Source of the DNA: Rhinopithecus roxellana
Taxonomy: Eukaryota; Chordata; Mammalia; Primates; Cercopithecidae
Assembly (NCBI RefSeq): GCF_007565055.1
Contig: NC_044559.1
Span: 41,782,546-41,846,545, forward strand
DNA: 64,000 nucleotides
Reading direction: 5' to 3'
This document shows positions 20,995 to 31,030 of the stretch, piece by piece. The notes under the pieces are model-generated. The model made no database searches. It had not been told where the DNA came from and was given only the letters and a program-made list of their open reading frames with translations. Numbering within the stretch: position 1 is the first letter of the stretch; every line of letters starts with the position of its first letter. Position numbers and translations under genes: made by a program.

Positions 20995-23218
20995 TCAGGC
21001 CAATATCCCTGATGAACTTCAATGCAAAAATTCTCAATAAAATACTGGCAAACCAAATCCAGCAACCTATCAAAAAGCTTATCACCATGATCAAGTCAGC
21101 TTCACTCCCAGGATGCAAGGCTGGTTAAACATATCCAAATCAATAAATGCAATTTATCACATAAACAGAACTAAAGACAAAAACCACATGATTATCTCAA
21201 TAGATGCAGTAAAGACCTTTGATAAAATTCAACATCCCTTCATGTTAAAAACTCTCAAAAAACTAGGTATGGAACATACCTCAAAATAATTAGAGCCATT
21301 TATGACAAACCCACAGACAATATCCTACTGAATGGGCAAAAGCTGCAAGCATTCCCCTTGAAAACTGGCACAAGACAAGGGTGCTCTCTCACACCACTCC
21401 TATTCAACATAGTACTGGAAGTTCTGGCCAGGGCAATCAGGCAAGAGAAAGAAATAAAGGGTATTCAAATAGGAAAAGAGGAAGTCAAATTGTCTCTGTT
21501 TGCAGATAACATAATTGTATATTTAGAAAACCCCATTGTCTCAGCCCAAAAACTCCTTAAACTGATAAGCAGCTTCACCAAAGTCTCAGGGTACAAAATT
21601 AATGCAAAAATCACAAGCATTCCTATACACCAACAATAGACAAGTAGAGAGCCAAATCATGAATGAACCCCCAATCACAATTGCTGCAAAGAGAATACTA
21701 CCTAGAAATACAGCTAACAAGGGAAGTGAAGGATCTCTTCAAGGAGAACTACAATCCACTCCAGAAGGAAACAAGAGAAGACACAAACAAATAGGAAAGC
21801 ATTCCATGCTCATGGATAGCAAGAATCAATATCATGAAAATGTCCATACTGCCCAAAGTCCCAAAGTTATTTATAGATTCAATGCTATTTCCATTAAACT
21901 ACCATTGACATTCTTCACAGAATTTGAAAAAACTATTTCAAAATGCATATGGACCCAAAAAAGAGCCTGTATAGCCAAGACAGTCTTAAGCAAAAAGAAC
22001 AAAGCTGGAGGCATCACACTACCCAACTTCAGACTATACCACAAGGCTACAGTAACCAAAACAGCATGATGCTAGTACAAAAACAGACACACAGACCAAT
22101 GGAACAGAATAGAGATCTCAGAAATAAGACTGCATATCTACAACCATCTGATCTTTGACAAACCTAAGAAACACAAGCAATAGAGAAAGGATTCCCTATT
22201 TAATAAGTGGTGCTGGGAAAACTGTCTAGCCATATGCAGAAAATTGAAACCGGATCCCTTTCTTACACCTTATACAAAAATTAACTCAAGATGGATTAAA
22301 GGCTTAAACATAAACCCCAAAACTATGAAAACCCTAGCAGAAAATCTAGGCAATACCATTTAGGACATAGGCATGGGCAAAGATTTTATGATAAAAATGT
22401 CAAAAGCAATTGCAACAAAAGCAAAAATTGACAAATGAGATCTAATTAAATAAAAGAGAGCTTCTGCACAGCAAAAGAAACTATCATCAGAGTGAACAGA
22501 CAACCTATGGAATGGGAGAAAATTTTTGCGATCTATCTATCTGAAAAAACTCTAATATCCAGAATCTACAAGTAACTTAAATTTACAAGAAAAAACACTC
22601 ATTAAAAAGTGGGCAAAGGACATGAACAGGCACTTCTCAAAAGAGGACATTTATGCAGCCAACAGACATGAAAAAACCTTAACATCACTGCTCATTAGAG
22701 AAATGCAAAACAAAACCACAATGAGATACCATATCATGCCCATCAGAATGGCAGTTATGAAAGTCAAGAAACAACAGATGCTGGTAAGGCTGTGGAGAAA
22801 TAGGAACACGTTCATATTGTTGGGAATGTATATTAGTTCAACCATTGCGGAAGATGGTGTGGTGATTCCTCAAAGACCTAGAACCAGAAATATCATTTGA
22901 CCTAGCAATCCCATTACTGAGTATATATGCTCAGAGGAATATAAATCATTCTATTATAAAGATACATGCACATATATGTTCATTGCAGCACTATTCACAA
23001 TAGCAAAAACATGAAATCAACCCAAATGGCCATCAATAATAGACTGGATAAAGAAAATGTGGTACACATACACCATGAAATACTATGCAGCCATAAAAAG
23101 GAATGAGATTATGTCCTTGGCAGGGACATGGATGGAGCTGGAAGCCATCATCCTCAGCAAACTAACACAGGAACAGAAAACTGAACACTGCACATTCTCA
23201 CTTATAAGTGGGAGCTGA
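19389..23218 (+). pseudogene. Dead L1 ORF2 (endonuclease and reverse transcriptase)
   Basis: The start ATG at 19389 opens an apurinic-type endonuclease with LTLNVNGLNAPIKRHKMASW and the catalytic-glutamate block CCIQETYL. The frame is lost near 19771 by a one-base deletion. The endonuclease end (SDHNKIKLEL, 20063 onward) remains in another frame. The reverse transcriptase piece at 21358-21639 shows KTGTRQGCSLTPLLFNIVLE and then SLFADNIIVYLENP: the second Asp of the FADD motif is Asn (gataac, 21505-21510), which would abolish polymerisation. A run of more than 30 A at 20960-20991 also disrupts it. The C-terminal frame ends at the tga at 23216-23218. Confidence 0.92.
20960..20991 (+). repeat. 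Expanded A-run inside L1 ORF2
   Basis: An uninterrupted A tract of about 32 bases, where intact L1 has a much shorter A-rich stretch before 'cttcaggccaatatccctg'. Probably slippage expansion; likely length-variable between individuals. Confidence 0.85.
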
Positions 23219-23659
23219 CCAATAAGGACACATGGACACAAGGAGGGGAACAACACATAGTGGGGCATATCACAGGGACACTGAGAGAAAGAACATCAGG
23301 ATAAAAAACTAATGCATGTGGGACTTAATACCTAGGTGATGGGTTGATAGGTCCAGCAAACCACCATGGCACACATTTACCTATGTGACAAACCTGCATG
23401 TCCTTTATTGTGTCCTGGAACTTAAAATTAAATTAAACTTAACTTTAAAAACAGAGTAAGGGCCAGCTTGCATCCATATTCTTTCTAGGAACTTTTCTCA
23501 ATGCTCCAGCCTGACAGACCATTGCCCTTCTCTAGATTTCATAACACCTGTCTATACTAGAGGAGGCAATTATGATGGGGACCTATGATTTCCACCATTA
23601 CTCATAGTTATTAACCACTAAATTATTACTTAACTCCTTATCTATGTGTGGATTTTTTT

Positions 23660-23805
23660 TCTCCACATGGACTCTAAGTTTCTTGGGGAAGGATTGTCTG
23701 TTACAAGTCTTTGCTTTCCCATAGTGCCTAGCATATTGCTCTGTCCGTATGCAAGACAACCAATTTACTTGAGTTAATGAATAAATAAATTAATAAAGAG
23801 CAGCC
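23660..23805 (+). repeat. L2 LINE 3'-end fragment
   Basis: 'ggactctaagtttcttgggg', 'catagtgcctagcatattg' and 'gagttaatgaataaataaat' follow the L2 3'-end pattern. Confidence 0.6.
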
Positions 23806-23894
23806 AGTTATTTTGGAAAATGAAATATATAAATATCTTTTAAAACTCCCTGAAAAGCTCAGAGCAAAGAGGGGAAGGGGCTAAGTGCATAGGC

Positions 23895-24135
23895 ACAGGA
23901 GATGCACACTTCTGGGCGCAAGTTCCAGCTCTGCCACTGGCCAGCTTTGTGACCTCAGGCAATGTCAGTCACCTCATCTGTAAAATATGGATAATAACTT
24001 AATATCCAGACTAGAGGATTGTCATGAGTGTCAAATGAGATGATATGTGTAAATCCCTTAACCTAATTCCCAGCCTATTTACATAAATCATAGCTATTAT
24101 AGTCAGACTAGCTCTTATTATTGAATCATGCTTTA
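23895..24135 (+). repeat. MIR SINE
   Basis: Sense MIR: 'agttccagctctgccactgg', 'ccagctttgtgacctcagg', 'acctcatctgtaaaatatgg', 'gaggattgtcatgag', then 'caaatgagatgatatgtgta'. Confidence 0.85.
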
Positions 24136-24392
24136 TTACATGTCAAGAGCCTTTCTGAATATTGTCTTGTGTAATTATTGACAGATGTTTAATGAACACA
24201 ATGATGTGGTGGGTGCATAGTAGCAAATACATAGGCATAGTCCCTGACCCCATAGGGCCTTTGTCACATAAACAGTGAAATATATAAGACAGCTATTTCT
24301 CCCCATTCTACCAACGAGAAAGAAGGACAGAGAGGCATGACTAAGGCTTGTCATTTGGTGACCTGATATTCAAGCTGTACTGTTTCTGCCTG
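24136..24392. repeat. Mixed L2 / antisense MIR fragments
   Basis: 'gatgtttaatgaacacaatg' and 'gtccctgaccccatagggcc' resemble L2. 'ccccattctaccaacgag' followed by 'aaaggacagagaggcatgac'-like sequence resembles an antisense MIR. Weak and diverged. Confidence 0.4.
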
Positions 24393-24752
24393 CTTTGGTT
24401 TGAATGTGTCCCCTAAAAGTTAATGTGTTGGATGTGTTGGAAACTTAATCTGCAGTGCAACAGCTTTGGGAGGACTAATGCAAGGTGTCATTATTGTGAG
24501 AGTGAGTTAGTCATCACAAGAGTGACTTGTTATGAAGCAAGTCTGATCCCTAATGTCTCTGTCTTTTGCATGTGCTCACTTGCCTTCCCACCCTTCCACC
24601 ATGGGATAGTGAGCAAGAAGGCCCGTCAGAGATGCAGCTGCTCAGTCTTGGACTGTCCAGCCTCCAGAACCATGAGCTAAATAAACCTCTATTCTTTATA
24701 AATTACTCAGTTCATGGTATTCTTATAGCAACAGAAAACAGACTAGGATACT
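24393..24752 (+). mobile_element. Solo LTR, ERVL-MaLR (MLT1/MST grade)
   Basis: The MaLR order is clear: 'ggtttgaatgtgtccccta', 'aaacttaatctgcagtgcaa', 'ccttccaccatgggatag', 'ccagcctccagaaccatgag', polyadenylation signal aataaa near 24681, and 'aacagaaaacagactagg'. No internal retroviral sequence follows, so it is a solo LTR. It contains no coding sequence. Confidence 0.8.
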
Positions 24753-24754
24753 GC

Positions 24755-24965
24755 CTCATAAGATGTTCTTGCCATGACAACCAGGTGGATTGTGAGAGGA
24801 ATATTCTGTGAGCAGGGCTGTTTCCAAACCAGGGAGATGGTGTTCATTTTAAATATGTTCATGTGTATGGATATTAATTTAGCTATAGCCATTAGCTTTG
24901 ATTTGTTTGATGTTAAATAAATCTCAACAGACATGATACAGTATAAAATTAAGTACTGTTTGAGT
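24755..24965 (+). repeat. Duplicated segment Q, copy 1
   Basis: Direct paralogue of 28005-28420. Landmarks are 'tttccaaaccagggagatgg', 'ttcattttaaatatgttcat', 'gccattagctttgatttg', and 'catgatacagta'. This copy lacks the Tigger insert present in copy 2. It starts immediately after the MaLR LTR. Confidence 0.8.
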
Positions 24966-26004
24966 CCTCAGTATATTTGCCATTAATGAGTAATTATGAA
25001 TACAATTCATAAGGACTGCAAATGTATAATTTGTATGTACATGCCTATGTCAGGATTGGTAGAAAATGTGAAATATTAAGTTACACTGCTGAAGATAGTC
25101 TATTACAAGTCTACTGATGAGGTCATTAGTTTTAATTGCCTTTAAGAAGAATCTCACTACCAACATCATCTCCCCATCACCATCTGCCCATAAGATATGC
25201 CAAGTATCTGTTTGAATCCCTTCTTTTTCAAACTCTTATTTTAATAATGAATTAAATGTGTCTGTGTTCCTATTTGGTTTAGGTTGTGATCCTTAATAGC
25301 CTCTTTATGATCTATGCAATTCTGTAGATGAAATCTACCCATGATTACATTGAATATTTGCTATAGCAATGTTCCAGCAACCCTGGAACAAACTCAAAAT
25401 TTAGATTCATATTCATTTCAAACTCTGCCAATGTAGAATTTTCTTTCTTTCTGCCTGGACTCTGATGAGAAGCATTTATAACTTCTCCATAGCCAAGTCT
25501 GATACCGGGGCCTTGAAAATACGGATCAATCTTGAGTGAACATTCATTCTAGGATTCATAAGGTGGCCCCTTATAACCAAATTTAACCCAGAAATAGCTA
25601 CTTGCTGCCAAAAATGTAATTTAATAGTGGAAAGGGGATTCAGAAGACCTGCGGCCCTGGCCCTGTCCTTTACCTGTCCTATAACTGCAAGTAAATTTGA
25701 GTTTGGTTTCTCTGCTTTCAAAATGGAGATGATGTCTCAGCGGGCCCTTGTAAGAGTCAGATAGAGTCACATTCATGGAAATGTTTCTTGGTGTTCTACA
25801 GCTGTGCTGGATCACCTAATTCTTACATATTACCAATGCCTTGCTTTGTCCACTTCCATAGGGAAGGGGAGGTCCCCAGATGACCTACCCTCATTTATCC
25901 AAGGAGCAAGTAGCCCACAGTCTACATCACAAATGTGGATTTAGAGTCTCTGTAAAGACAATGGAAACTGGCAACCAAATCTCTATTAAAAAAAAAAAAA
26001 AAAA

Positions 26005-26302
26005 GGCCAGGTGTGGTGGCTCGAGCCTATAATCCTAGCACTTCGGGAGACTGAGGCGGGTGGATCACGAGGTCAGGAGATGGAGAACATCCTGGCTAAC
26101 ACGGTGAAACCCCATCTCTACTAAAAATACATAAAAATTAGCCAGGCATGGTGGCGGGTGCCTTGGGAGGCTAAGGCAGGAGAATGGCGTGAACCTAGGA
26201 GGCGGAGCTTGCAGTGAGCCAAGATTGCACCACTGCACTCCAGCCTGGGCAACAGAGCCAGACTCCGTCTCAAAAAAAAACAAAAACAAAAACAAAAAAC
26301 CA
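26005..26302 (+). mobile_element. AluY-like with internal deletion
   Basis: An Alu inserted into the A-run of segment P copy 2. It starts 'ggccaggtgtggtggctcga' and has the Y-type 'cgaggtcaggagatggagaa'. Part of the right monomer start is missing ('ggtgccttgggaggctaagg'). The tail is (caaaa)n. Confidence 0.9.
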
Positions 26303-26604
26303 GGCCGGCATGGTGGCTCACACCTGTAATCCCAGCACTTTGGAAGACCGAGGTGGGTGGATCACCAGCAGTCAGGAGTTCGAGACCAGCCTGGTCAACA
26401 TGGTGAAACCCCACCTGTACTAAAAATACAAAAATTTGTTGGGTGTGGTGGCACATGCCTGTAATCCCAGCTATTCGGGAGGCTGAGGCAGGAGAATTGC
26501 TTGAACCGGGGAGGCGGAGGCTGCAGGGAGCTGAGATTGTGCCATTGCACTCCAGTCTGGGCAAAAAGAGCAAAACTCTGTCTCAAAAAGCAAACAAACA
26601 AAAA
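26303..26604 (+). mobile_element. AluS
   Basis: A full-length Alu immediately downstream of the previous one, 'ggccggcatggtggctcaca' to 'actctgtctcaaaaag' with a (caaa)n tail. The second insertion went into the same A-rich target. Confidence 0.92.
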
Positions 26605-26709
26605 ACAATAGTCCATGAAGTAGAAGAACAGGGTAAACAGCAATCAGGAAGGAAATAGAATGAATTTGAAATTATTTACCTGGCTCTTTTCCAAAATCAC
26701 AGAAAACAA

Positions 26710-26965
26710 CTGGGAAAGACCCTGAGAATCGAAATACCCTCCTCCTTCCCAACTCTCTCCTGTGTATGGTGAGATTTATAGATTTAAAGGCTGTGTAATA
26801 GAACATACACGGTCAAGTCTTCATGGGCAAACCGTGGCTTCACTTCGTGACAGCAGTAGGGTTGGCAGTGAAGTGAAAACATCAGCAAAACATTTCCCTT
26901 CAAATCTATTCATGGGGACACTAACAGGGCCATTCCACATAGCACATTCTTCTATGTGTGGGGCA
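26710..26965. other. No recognised feature
   Basis: Unique-looking sequence between segment P copy 2 and the short L1. The open frame at 26762-27028 has no domain and runs into the L1 tail. Confidence 0.4.
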
Positions 26966-26975
26966 AAGGCCACAG

Positions 26976-26980
<5 letters not shown>

Positions 26981-27022
<42 letters not shown>

Positions 27023-27464
27023 CTTTAAGTTCTAGGGTACATGTGCATAACGTGCAGGTTTGTTACATATGTATACCTGTGCCATGTTGGTGTGCTGCAC
27101 CCATCAACTCGTCAGCACCCATCAATTTGTCATTTATATCAGGTATAACTCCCAATGCAATCCCTCCCCCCTCCCCCCCCATGATAGGCCCCAGTGTGTG
27201 ATGTTCCCCTTCCCAAGTCCAAGTGATCTCATTGTTCAGTTCCCACCTATGAGTGAGAACATGCGGTGTTTGGTTTTCTGTTCTTGTGATAGTTTGCTAA
27301 GAATGATGGTTTCCAGCTGCATCCATGTCCCTACAAAGGATGCAAACTCATCCTTTTTTATGGCTGCATAGTATTCCATGGTGTATATGTGCCACATTTT
27401 CTTAATCCAGTCTGTCACAGATGGACATTTGGGTTGATTCCAAGTCTTTGCTATTGTGAATAGT
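26981..27464 (-). mobile_element. Young 5'-truncated L1PA, antisense, with 15-bp target duplication
   Basis: A (taa)n tail (plus-strand ttattatta run, to about 27020), then 3' UTR and about 150 bp of ORF2. The antisense frame 27236-27529 encodes the ORF2p C-terminus (TWNQPKCPSVTDWIKKMWHI). The target duplication aaggccacagattta lies at 26966-26980 and 27465-27479 and is perfect, so the insertion is recent. A 20-bp stretch near 27090-27130 (cacccatcaa) is duplicated. Confidence 0.95.
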
Positions 27465-27479
27465 AAGGCCACAGATTTA

Positions 27480-28004
27480 GAGGCCACAACGTGAGCATGG
27501 CTGAGACCCTGGCAAGAAAGAGTGTGCACAGGTCAGAGGATTCTGGCATCCTCGATCATCAGAAACCAATGACATTTGTCTAGGGTTAACCCAGAGTGAG
27601 GCTAGCGCTGGCCAAGTGGAACATCCTGAGCTGTTCTGTGGCTCTCAGGCTGTGGCCTAGTTTGTTGTCTGTCTCAAAATAAGCACCTTGACCTCTTCTC
27701 CCTGTGGTGTTTTATTTTAATATGGTAGTTTAACAGTTATTAATATTAAAGTATAATATATGGAGGAAAATTTTAAAATCATAGAAAAATAAAAAGAAAA
27801 ATTATTTGCATTACATCATAAGCCTTTCAGCATTTTGTTCTCTTTTCTATTTAGCCTTTAAAATATGCAGAGATTTTAAAATAAAACTGGACTCAGTTTG
27901 CATTTTCAGTGTTCTGTTTTGATTTTTTACTTATCATTATGTTGTGGACATTCTTCTAAGTCATTAAACATTTTTCAGAAATAACATTTTTAATGTATCA
28001 TAGG
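27480..28004. other. No recognised feature
   Basis: Unique-looking sequence, AT-rich after 27700. No repeat family or gene seen. Confidence 0.4.
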
Positions 28005-28420
28005 GCTGTCTTATGATGGCTGCCAGCATGGATTATGAAAGCATTGTTCTTAGGACAAGACTATTTCCAAACCAGGGAAATGATGTCCATTTTAAGCATG
28101 TTCATGTACGCAGATGTTAATGAAACTGTGGCCATTAGCTTTGACTTGTTTGGTGCATAGTACAGGTCAGATATCCCTTATCGGAAATGCTTATGAACAG
28201 AAGTATTTGAGATTCTGGATTATTTTGTTTTTTGGAATATTTGCATTATATTTACTGGGTCAACATCCCTAATTGAAAAATCTGAAATGGCCTTTGGAGC
28301 ATTATGTCAGTGCTCAAAAAGTTTCAGATTTTTAAGCATTTTGAAATTTTGAATTTTCAGATTTGGGATGCTCAACCTATAGTCCATTGCATGACTATAC
28401 TGTATTTTTATTAATCATTT
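28005..28420 (+). repeat. Duplicated segment Q, copy 2
   Basis: Matches 24755-24965: 'tttccaaaccagggaaatga', 'ccattttaagcatgttcat', 'gccattagctttgacttg', then, after a Tigger element, 'catgactatactgta'. Its greater length is due to the insert at 28163-28379. Confidence 0.8.
28163..28379 (+). mobile_element. TcMar-Tigger-type MITE with TA target
   Basis: Begins 'caggtcagatatccctta', has 'gattctggattattttg' and 'gctcaaaaagtttcag', and ends 'gggatgctcaaccta'. It is flanked by TA (28161-28162 and 28380-28381). The ends and interior fit a non-autonomous Tigger family whose consensus reads '..atcccttatccaaaatgc ... gggatgctcaacctg'. Confidence 0.75.
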
Positions 28421-28559
28421 CTCTCTATCATGAGTTGTTTAGATTCCTTCATCTGTTTCTGTACAAATAAACACTGCTATGTTTTATTTAATATTATAAA
28501 TAAAAGTGAAACAGATTAGTTATTGTTATTTCTAACAGTGGCATATATTTTAAATATGT

Positions 28560-28960
28560 AAAAGTAGCAACAGTGTGGCTTGATGCAAAAATAAGCCAAC
28601 AGAGTAAGGAAATAGAAAAGACAGCCAAGGAAAATATCCTAATATATATAATGTATTGAATGATAAAAAATGTATCACATCAAGGTTAAGAGTTAAAGCC
28701 AGTAAAATTAAAAACAAAAATCACAAATCAGTGGGGGAGTGATTATTGAACAAACAATGCTGGGAAAACCTAAACTCATACTATATCAGCGGAATAAATT
28801 CTACATGGAATAATGAATTAGATCTTAAAATTGAAATCATGAAAATACCAGAATAGAACCTTAATGACTAATTGTTCTTAGAGTTTAAAAAGACTATCAA
28901 AGCAATGAAAGAAATAAGGAAAAAGTGATACATTTGCCTCCATAAAAATATATAACTTAG
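28560..28960 (+). mobile_element. Old L1M ORF2 fragment
   Basis: 'acaaatcagtgggggagtga', 'gctgggaaaaccta', 'aataaattctacatggaat' and 'catgaaaataccagaatag' match the ORF2 3' region of old L1. It is interrupted by an Alu at 28961. No 3' UTR follows. Confidence 0.65.
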
Positions 28961-29265
28961 GCCAGGCACAGTGGCTCACGTCTATAATTCTAGCACTTTG
29001 GGAGGCTGAGGTGGGTGGATCACCTGAGGTCAGGAGTTTGAGACCAGCCTGGCCAACATGGCGAAACCCCATCTCTACTAAAAATAGAAAAATTAGCTGG
29101 AGGTGGTGACACATGCCTGCAATCCCAGCTACCTGGTAGGCTGAGGCAGGAGAATCACTTGAACCCAAAAGTCAGAGGCTGCAGTGGGCCGGGATCACGC
29201 CACTGCACTTTAGCCTAGGCGACAGAGCAAGACTCTGTCTCAAAAAAAAAAAAAAAAAAAAAAAA
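28961..29265 (+). mobile_element. AluS
   Basis: Full-length Alu 'ggccaggcacagtggctcac' to 'gactctgtctc' with an A-run of more than 20. The possible target duplication 'aactta' precedes it at 28955-28960 and recurs after the tail. Confidence 0.92.
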
Positions 29266-29269
29266 CTTA

Positions 29270-31030
29270 AAAGAAAGAAATGCATATGTATTTTTTTGCT
29301 TCTGTATGTATGGTGGATGAGCAGTAGATAAAACAAATTCACTCTTCTAAAGGAGCCCACATTCGAATGGAGGAAGGTAGGCAAAAATATATATATTCAG
29401 AAATAGGGTACTGGAAGAGAGAATGAGTATACTTATTTTCCTTTCTCAGTTGTAATCATCTGACAGGTATAGATCCTGACTTTAATTGTATTTGTAACTA
29501 CCATCAAGTTTTTTCAGACAGTCTTTAAGTTATGGTCCTGTAATGATCAAAGGCAAAAATGAAGTACTGCCTTTCATTTCCTGTTTACTATGCTTCTTCC
29601 TTCTCTCTATTCTTGTCCTCTGTTAATATAGGTTGTGATTGTGTACATATATTACATTATAAAATTATTGCTTTATCTTTCCTTTCAATAAATATATTTG
29701 AACATTTTATTTTTGTAATCAGATTTTCTTTTGAATTTAACTTTTAAGCTAATTTTAGGATTTACTACAGACACATTTTTCCCATTTTAAGTACTTAGCT
29801 TTTATTCTTATCATGCTTAAAATTGATATACATCTTCAAGAGTTCTTTTTTCACCAAATAAGTAAAGATATATTTTTTCTGAGTTCTTGTCTTTGTGGTA
29901 ATGTCTTTCTTTTAGTTTTTCACATAACCAGCAACTTGGCCTTGGAAAATCCCTGGGAGCAAATCCTTTGTCTTCATATCTCCTTAGTTGTTACTTCTTT
30001 GTGTTTTAGTCTTTAGCATTATAGAGGGAAAAAAATCATACCAGTTTTTAATCCTTTAGAGGTCATCTATTTTTCTTTTTACTTTTATTTCTAATTTGAT
30101 TTGTTTTCTTGTTTTAAACACTTGTACAATTTTATATCTATTCTTGCAATTCAATAAAGGGCCAGGATATTTTTAAACATGAGTCTATTTGTATTAACAT
30201 TACCTGATACATGGCAAATCTTCTCTATATAAGTATCTATTGTCTTGCACCTCAGGAAAGTTTGTTCCTTTTTATGTCTTTATTATTTTAGTTTTAGGGG
30301 TTTTCTCTTCCTTTGGGAAACCTACGACACTTTAGTTCAGTCTTATTCATTTACCTTCTGCATCTTGTATCTTTTCTTTTATTATTTTGGTGTCTTTGCC
30401 TTTTCCTATGCTTTCTGGAAGAGCAACTCACTTTCTTCCTGAATATCCTTGATTTAGTTTTTATGTAAATTTTGTTCTTTCTTGCCTCCAGTTCAAGTTT
30501 TAATTAGACCCTTCCGTTTCCTTCTTAGTTTATCTGATTACCTTGGCTCCTGAGCTTATTCCTCCCAGCGGCATTCTATTTCTGTTTCAAAAGGCCAAGT
30601 CATTTTATAAATCATTAAATATGTCTGATAAATTTCTAAAAAGGTGTTTTGATATCAGGAGTGAATCAGAGTGATGCATTTCCTTTGGGCTTTCAGAATG
30701 ATTTTTCTTCTTACTCATTTTAAAGCTTAAAAAAATTGTTGGGTCTTACTGCGTTTCTTAATTTTTCCTGAAACAGAGAGCTAATATAGGGCTGGTGTTC
30801 TACAGACAAGGCCTGTCCTGTCTTGTCTGCTCACCTGGTATCCCCCACACAGTACATGGCCAGACACATAGTCGGCACACGATTATCCGCTGAATGAATG
30901 ATTGGCTAGGGAAAGCAATTCAACTAGTTTTCATCTTAGACATATGCTTTTAAAAACCTTGTATAACAGAATCAAAATAAAGGAAGGGAGTTTTATTCCT
31001 TGGGTTGGAGGGAATTTATCCCTCAGCTGA
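29270..31030. other. AT/T-rich sequence without clear assignment
   Basis: T-rich plus strand from 29540 to 30760 with short frames (29559, 29813, 30245) that are hydrophobic by composition only. It may hide an old antisense L1, but no landmark was decisive. A short L2/MIR-like end ('acagtacatggccagacaca', 'gctgaatgaatgattgg') lies at 30835-30905. Confidence 0.35.

Larger units (their letters stand above)
17056..23452 (+). mobile_element. Near full-length L1 (L1PB / old L1PA grade) with 12-bp target duplication
   Basis: A complete-looking LINE-1 of 6397 bp: 5' UTR (17056-18297), ORF1 (18298-19344), spacer, ORF2 (19389-23218), 3' UTR and an A-rich end near 23452. The target duplication is agagtaagggcc at 17044-17055 and 23453-23464, a perfect 12-bp match, so both ends are original. 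The 5' end reads 'aggggccaagaatggctgac', with the YY1-type gatggc motif changed to aatggc. Both ORFs are broken, so it cannot move. The subfamily grade is judged from ORF1 and UTR character and needs a consensus alignment. Confidence 0.95.
25259..26707 (+). repeat. Duplicated segment P, copy 2
   Basis: Direct paralogue of 13349-14557. Landmarks are 'tgtctgtgttcctatttggt', 'tagcaatgttccagcaaccc', 'ggtggccccttataacc', 'tttgtccacttccatagg', and 'caatagtccatgaagtag'. It has the empty site of the copy-1 AluY and carries two private Alus in its A-run. The shared sequence continues for about 110 bp past the A-run, so the segment is not a simple retrocopy ending at a poly-A tail. Confidence 0.85.
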
